DNA of 64,000 nt, taken from positions 434,001-498,000 of the forward strand of contig NZ_FZOU01000002.1 in assembly GCF_900188085.1 (NCBI RefSeq). The letters are read 5' to 3'. Within the stretch, counting starts at the first letter, position 1. Each line of letters begins with the position of its first letter. Source of the stretch: Granulicella rosea. Lineage in GTDB: Bacteria; Acidobacteriota; Terriglobia; Terriglobales; Acidobacteriaceae. Of this stretch, positions 60,706-64,000 are shown piece after piece. A program made the translations under genes and the position numbers. The notes below the pieces were generated by a model that did no database searches, had not been told where the DNA came from, and worked only from the letters and a program-made list of their open reading frames with translations.

Positions 60706-63700
60706 TCATTTGATGAATCTGGCAATGAGGATAACCTCCGTACCACTTCCGACTTTGCTGACGACCGAAAGCGAAGCACCCAACTGCTGTGCTCGTTCCC
60801 GCATACCGTCTAAGCCATAGTGACCGGAGGCGCGGCCCGAGGCGCCGTGGACATCGAAGCCAATGCCGTTGTCCTTGACGGTAAGTTTTAACGCCTTGGC
60901 GTAGATAAGCTGAACCTCAAGGGCGCGTCCCTGAGAATGGGCACAAGCATTGCGGATAGCCTCGTATCCAATGCGAAAGACTTCTTCCATGATGGAAGAC
61001 GAGAGCTCGACCGGCACCCCAATGCAGTCAAATTCGACCTCCATTCGACCGTCTTTCGAACATTCCTCCGCGGCAGCACGAAGTCTTTCCGCCAGATCCC
61101 CTGCATGAGAGCCAGTACGCAGAGCAGTGAGCGCAGCGCGGCCTTCTATGACCGCTCGCGACAGCCATTCGTGAATCTTTGCCACCACGTTGTGTAGCTG
61201 AGTAAGATCATCGCTTCCATGTAGCGCTTCTTCCGCCACGAGTTTGGTCCCTTGAATCGTCTGCAGAAGCGTGTCATGTAAGTCACGCGCAACACGAGTG
61301 CGCTCTTCGAGCCGCGTCGTGTACTGAAGCTGAAGTCGCTTCCGCAGTTGCGTCACTCGAAGCCGGTAGAAACCATACAGGAGCATCGCCGCTGAGAGAA
61401 AAGATAGAGCCATGAACCAGCGAGTCTGGAACCACGCTGGGGCGATCGTGAAGATGATGCTAGAGCCGATTTCGTTCCATAGCCCCGAGTTGTTGCAGGC
61501 CAGTACGGTGAATCGGTACCTTCCCGGCTTCAGATCGTTGTAGAAGGCTTGGCGACGAGTCCCAGCGAGCTGCCAGTCTTTGTCGTGACCCTCTAATTTG
61601 TATCGAAAGAGTACGCGCTGGGGATTGGACAGACTCGTGGCCGTATAGTCAATTTGCAACTGTCGCGTCAGGGGCGGGATAGAAATATTTTGTCGCGCTC
61701 CTAAACTGGTTCCATCGGCAAAAAGTTCTTCGATACGAATGAGCGGCGGGAGAACATTCCTTGCGAGGTTTGCAGGATCTATCATCTGCAACTGATTTCC
61801 GTCAGCAAACCACAGTTTTCCATCTTCAGTCATTGCCGCCGCACGAGTAAGAAAGCCTTCTGTGAAACGCGCTCCATCGAGCGTATCTAACAGTAGCGGC
61901 CTTACGATGGCTTTTGGATTTTGCCTCCAACGCATCCAGTCTCGATGCAAGATTTCCATCGTGCCGCATTCAGACGTAAGCCATAAATTTGCCGAATGGT
62001 CGAAGACAAAGGACCGGAAATTTTCACATGGCAGCCCGTTCCCCAACCCGAGCGTTTGTTCCTTCCCATCCTTGTAAAGAACGACGCCGCCTGCTGTCGT
62101 TCCCATCACAGCGTCATCATCGGTTATGGCTATCTGCAACAGCGCCTTCGGCAGCCCACGATGCGGAAACGGGATGCGTTCGATCGATTCGCCCCAAATG
62201 CGAGCAAGGTTGCCATTGATATCGCCGATCCAGAGATTTCCTTTATGATCGAAGGCCATATCGTAAACACTCGGCAGTCTTGTTTTGACCATGAACCGGG
62301 TTGCTACGTCGTCATGAACCTTCCAAATCTCGCGGCTTGGGCCAAAGGCTACCCACATGTCGCCTTGGGCGTCCTCTGCATAGCTTTCAACGGTCGAATC
62401 GGTCGGACTGCCGGCCGGCGCGGCAATCTGGTGCATCGTGCCGTGGTCATAGCGAAAAAGCCTATTTCCTCTGCCTATCCAGATCCCGCCCGCGTTGTCC
62501 TGCGTGGCGACACCGATCGGATCTCCGGGTCCGATGCGAGCTTCGTGCTCAATCGAAATTGTGGCGCCACTACGGAGGACATCCAGCCCGTTTCCATTGA
62601 CGACCCAGAGCGCACCATCCTTGGCAAAGAACAAGGACTGGACAGCATCGATGGTGAGCCCCTCCTTCTTGCCGAACGTCTTTATCGGAAGGTCGCGCAG
62701 ACGATCGATTCCCTGGCTTGTTACAACCCACATATTTCCTTCGCGGTCTTCAAAGAGATCGTCGACCACCCCACCCGATAAACCATCGCTTTCCCGATAC
62801 CGATCGACGACATCGCGATAGATACGGTAGATACCGTTTGGTGTTCCAAGCCACAGTGCGCCATGCCTGTCAAACAAGATTTTCTGAATCTCGATCTTCG
62901 TTGTGTCGAAACCCCTCACCGGATATGGCTTCGCCGCGCCGTCCACGATCTCTTCAAGACCCAGTTCAGCACCGACGCCTGCAAGACCGACCAGCAGTCT
63001 TCCGTCTGGAGCGGTGGCCACGGCTCTGACACCTTCAATATCCGCCAGATGCTCGAACAGCTTAGGCGTGTAAACCGTATGGGATATGGGACTCCATCTC
63101 ACATAACTTCCCCCAGCACCCACCCAGAGATTTCCGTTGTGATCAGCAGCCATTGCTCCGCCGAACGGAAAGGGGAACGTCTTTGAAGGTCCAGCGCAAT
63201 CAAGAGTGAGACCTGCTACCTTACAGAGTCCGCCTCCCACCACCAGGTTTTGGCGCGCTGCCCAGATAGTCCCGGAATCATCCTGAACGATGGCGACAAT
63301 CAACGCTACTTCACTGGAGTAATTGAACAAGACTCCGTTTTGAAGATGAGACAGACTCGCGCCTGCGCCGATCCACAAGCTTCCATCTTTTGCAGTGAAT
63401 AGCGAATGGATGCCTCCGTGCGGCAGCTTGACGTCGCCAACTCCTTCCCAACGAATAAAACGTACGCCGTCGAAGCGCAGCAAACCTGCGGCTGTTCCGA
63501 CCCACAGATATCCGTCGGGGGTTTGTGCGATCACATTCGGCGCACCCTCAAACATCCCGTCCGACAAGCGCCATGCCGTGTGACCATACTGAGTGATCCG
63601 GCTGCTTGGGTCTACGGCCCATGCAGGACATACCCCCAGTTTGCAGAGACAAACCAGTAGGAAGAAACGTAGCCACGGCCTGACCATCATCGCTCCGATC

Positions 63701-63786
63701 ACTACCCGCCAAGCAGTCCAGAATGCTTGCATACTGTTGTTGTACATCCGCTGAGCTGCGAAACAGCTATAGAAATCGATAGCCAT
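60706..63786 (-). CDS. Two-component sensor histidine kinase with periplasmic beta-propeller
   Basis: 1026 residues. The signal or anchor region is near 34-56 (VRPWLRFFLLVCLCKLGVCPAWA is at 35-57), so the true start may be the ATG of MMVRPW. Reg_prop propeller repeats follow (GYLWVGTAAGLLRFDG, GALWLGTPNGIYR, GNLWIGDINGNLARIWG), then a Y_Y_Y domain (YRFTVLACNNSGLW), one membrane helix (WFMALSFLSAAMLLYGFYRL), a HisKA_3 dimerisation helix with RVARDLHDTLLQTIQG (phospho-acceptor His), and a HATPase with EAIRNACAHS and GIGFD. It lacks a receiver. Such kinases sense sugars or other periplasmic ligands; no response regulator is in the window. Confidence 0.93.
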   Translation of the reverse strand: MAIDFYSCFAAQRMYNNSMQAFWTAWRVVIGAMMVRPWLRFFLLVCLCKLGVCPAWAVDPSSRITQYGHTAWRLSDGMFEGAPNVIAQTPDGYLWVGTAAGLLRFDGVRFIRWEGVGDVKLPHGGIHSLFTAKDGSLWIGAGASLSHLQNGVLFNYSSEVALIVAIVQDDSGTIWAARQNLVVGGGLCKVAGLTLDCAGPSKTFPFPFGGAMAADHNGNLWVGAGGSYVRWSPISHTVYTPKLFEHLADIEGVRAVATAPDGRLLVGLAGVGAELGLEEIVDGAAKPYPVRGFDTTKIEIQKILFDRHGALWLGTPNGIYRIYRDVVDRYRESDGLSGGVVDDLFEDREGNMWVVTSQGIDRLRDLPIKTFGKKEGLTIDAVQSLFFAKDGALWVVNGNGLDVLRSGATISIEHEARIGPGDPIGVATQDNAGGIWIGRGNRLFRYDHGTMHQIAAPAGSPTDSTVESYAEDAQGDMWVAFGPSREIWKVHDDVATRFMVKTRLPSVYDMAFDHKGNLWIGDINGNLARIWGESIERIPFPHRGLPKALLQIAITDDDAVMGTTAGGVVLYKDGKEQTLGLGNGLPCENFRSFVFDHSANLWLTSECGTMEILHRDWMRWRQNPKAIVRPLLLDTLDGARFTEGFLTRAAAMTEDGKLWFADGNQLQMIDPANLARNVLPPLIRIEELFADGTSLGARQNISIPPLTRQLQIDYTATSLSNPQRVLFRYKLEGHDKDWQLAGTRRQAFYNDLKPGRYRFTVLACNNSGLWNEIGSSIIFTIAPAWFQTRWFMALSFLSAAMLLYGFYRLRVTQLRKRLQLQYTTRLEERTRVARDLHDTLLQTIQGTKLVAEEALHGSDDLTQLHNVVAKIHEWLSRAVIEGRAALTALRTGSHAGDLAERLRAAAEECSKDGRMEVEFDCIGVPVELSSSIMEEVFRIGYEAIRNACAHSQGRALEVQLIYAKALKLTVKDNGIGFDVHGASGRASGHYGLDGMRERAQQLGASLSVVSKVGSGTEVILIARFIK

Positions 63787-63840
63787 CCCACTATCTTTTC
63801 TTATGTTGGCGTTGGCATGTAAAACCGCTAATGTTCATCA

Positions 63841-64000
63841 ATGCAAAACGAAACGAGCAAAGCACCGACCAACTTGCGTACTCGGTTCCTCCTAGCTGGA
63901 ACCGTGATGGAGCAACACCTTTCCGGGACCGAAACAGATTCTCAGTTCTCACTTTTCGAGAACCGCGCGCCGGGCTCATCTCGAACGCCTATCCACGAGC
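63841..64000 (+). CDS. Cupin-like protein, N-terminal fragment (cut by window edge)
   Basis: An open frame of 53 codons from the ATG at 63841 to the window end. FSLFENRAPGSSRTPIHE resembles the first cupin motif (a strand, then P..H for the metal site). It is divergent from the sensor kinase, with 54 bases between the starts. No strong Shine-Dalgarno. The call is tentative because most of the gene is outside. Confidence 0.5.
   Translation, partial: MQNETSKAPTNLRTRFLLAGTVMEQHLSGTETDSQFSLFENRAPGSSRTPIHE

Overview
The window looks like part of an Acidobacteriota (Terriglobales-like) chromosome. This is inferred from the gene style: a periplasmic-propeller sensor kinase, a PpiD/SurA-type foldase, a BON/glycine-zipper protein, and a Trb/VirB transfer region with a MobF relaxase. 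No 16S or other marker is present, so the assignment is not proven.

Layout. (1) 1-8512 is ordinary chromosome, mostly on the minus strand: a sulfatase tail, a YecA/SEC-C protein, queF, an outer-membrane barrel, a truncated 3-hydroxyacyl-CoA dehydrogenase, malQ, a large peptidyl-prolyl isomerase, a BON protein, and the initiator tRNA gene (8436-8512). (2) 8513-53544 is a 45-kb integrative and conjugative element (element 1) inserted in the 3' half of that tRNA, bounded by a perfect 45-bp direct repeat (8468-8512 and 53500-53544). From left to right it holds the integrase, excisionase and regulators; a defence block (XRE-ImmA protein, type ISP restriction-modification enzyme, SIR2-HerA pair); ParB and ArdC antirestriction; small membrane proteins followed by an RND efflux operon, a universal stress protein and a CLC channel; relaxase, coupling protein, a ribbon-helix-helix accessory protein and a candidate oriT; a full set of VirB2-6 and VirB8-11 proteins plus SSB; and an AbiE toxin-antitoxin pair. 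(3) 53545-60183 is an older, decayed 6.6-kb island (element 2). It has a truncated integrase, a nuclease-like fragment, a HEPN protein, a second AbiE pair, a lone AbiEi-like protein and a MbcA/ParS-like antitoxin, and it ends in a slightly damaged third copy of the tRNA end (60141-60183). (4) After that lies the stub of a third integrase (60263-60559), then a large sensor histidine kinase and the start of a divergent cupin-like gene.

How the genes work together. Successive integrations into one tRNA gene appear to have stacked three elements, newest next to the functional tRNA. The attachment repeats and integrases decay in the matching order: intact, truncated, stub. Element 1 looks complete: integrase and excisionase for movement, relaxase, coupling protein and T4SS for transfer, ArdC and SSB for establishment, toxin-antitoxin for maintenance, and defence plus efflux genes as cargo. 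A related palindrome lies upstream of both the excisionase and the virB2 operon, suggesting joint control of excision and transfer. Many intergenic palindromes look like autoregulatory operators, and the clearest are at the AbiE promoters.
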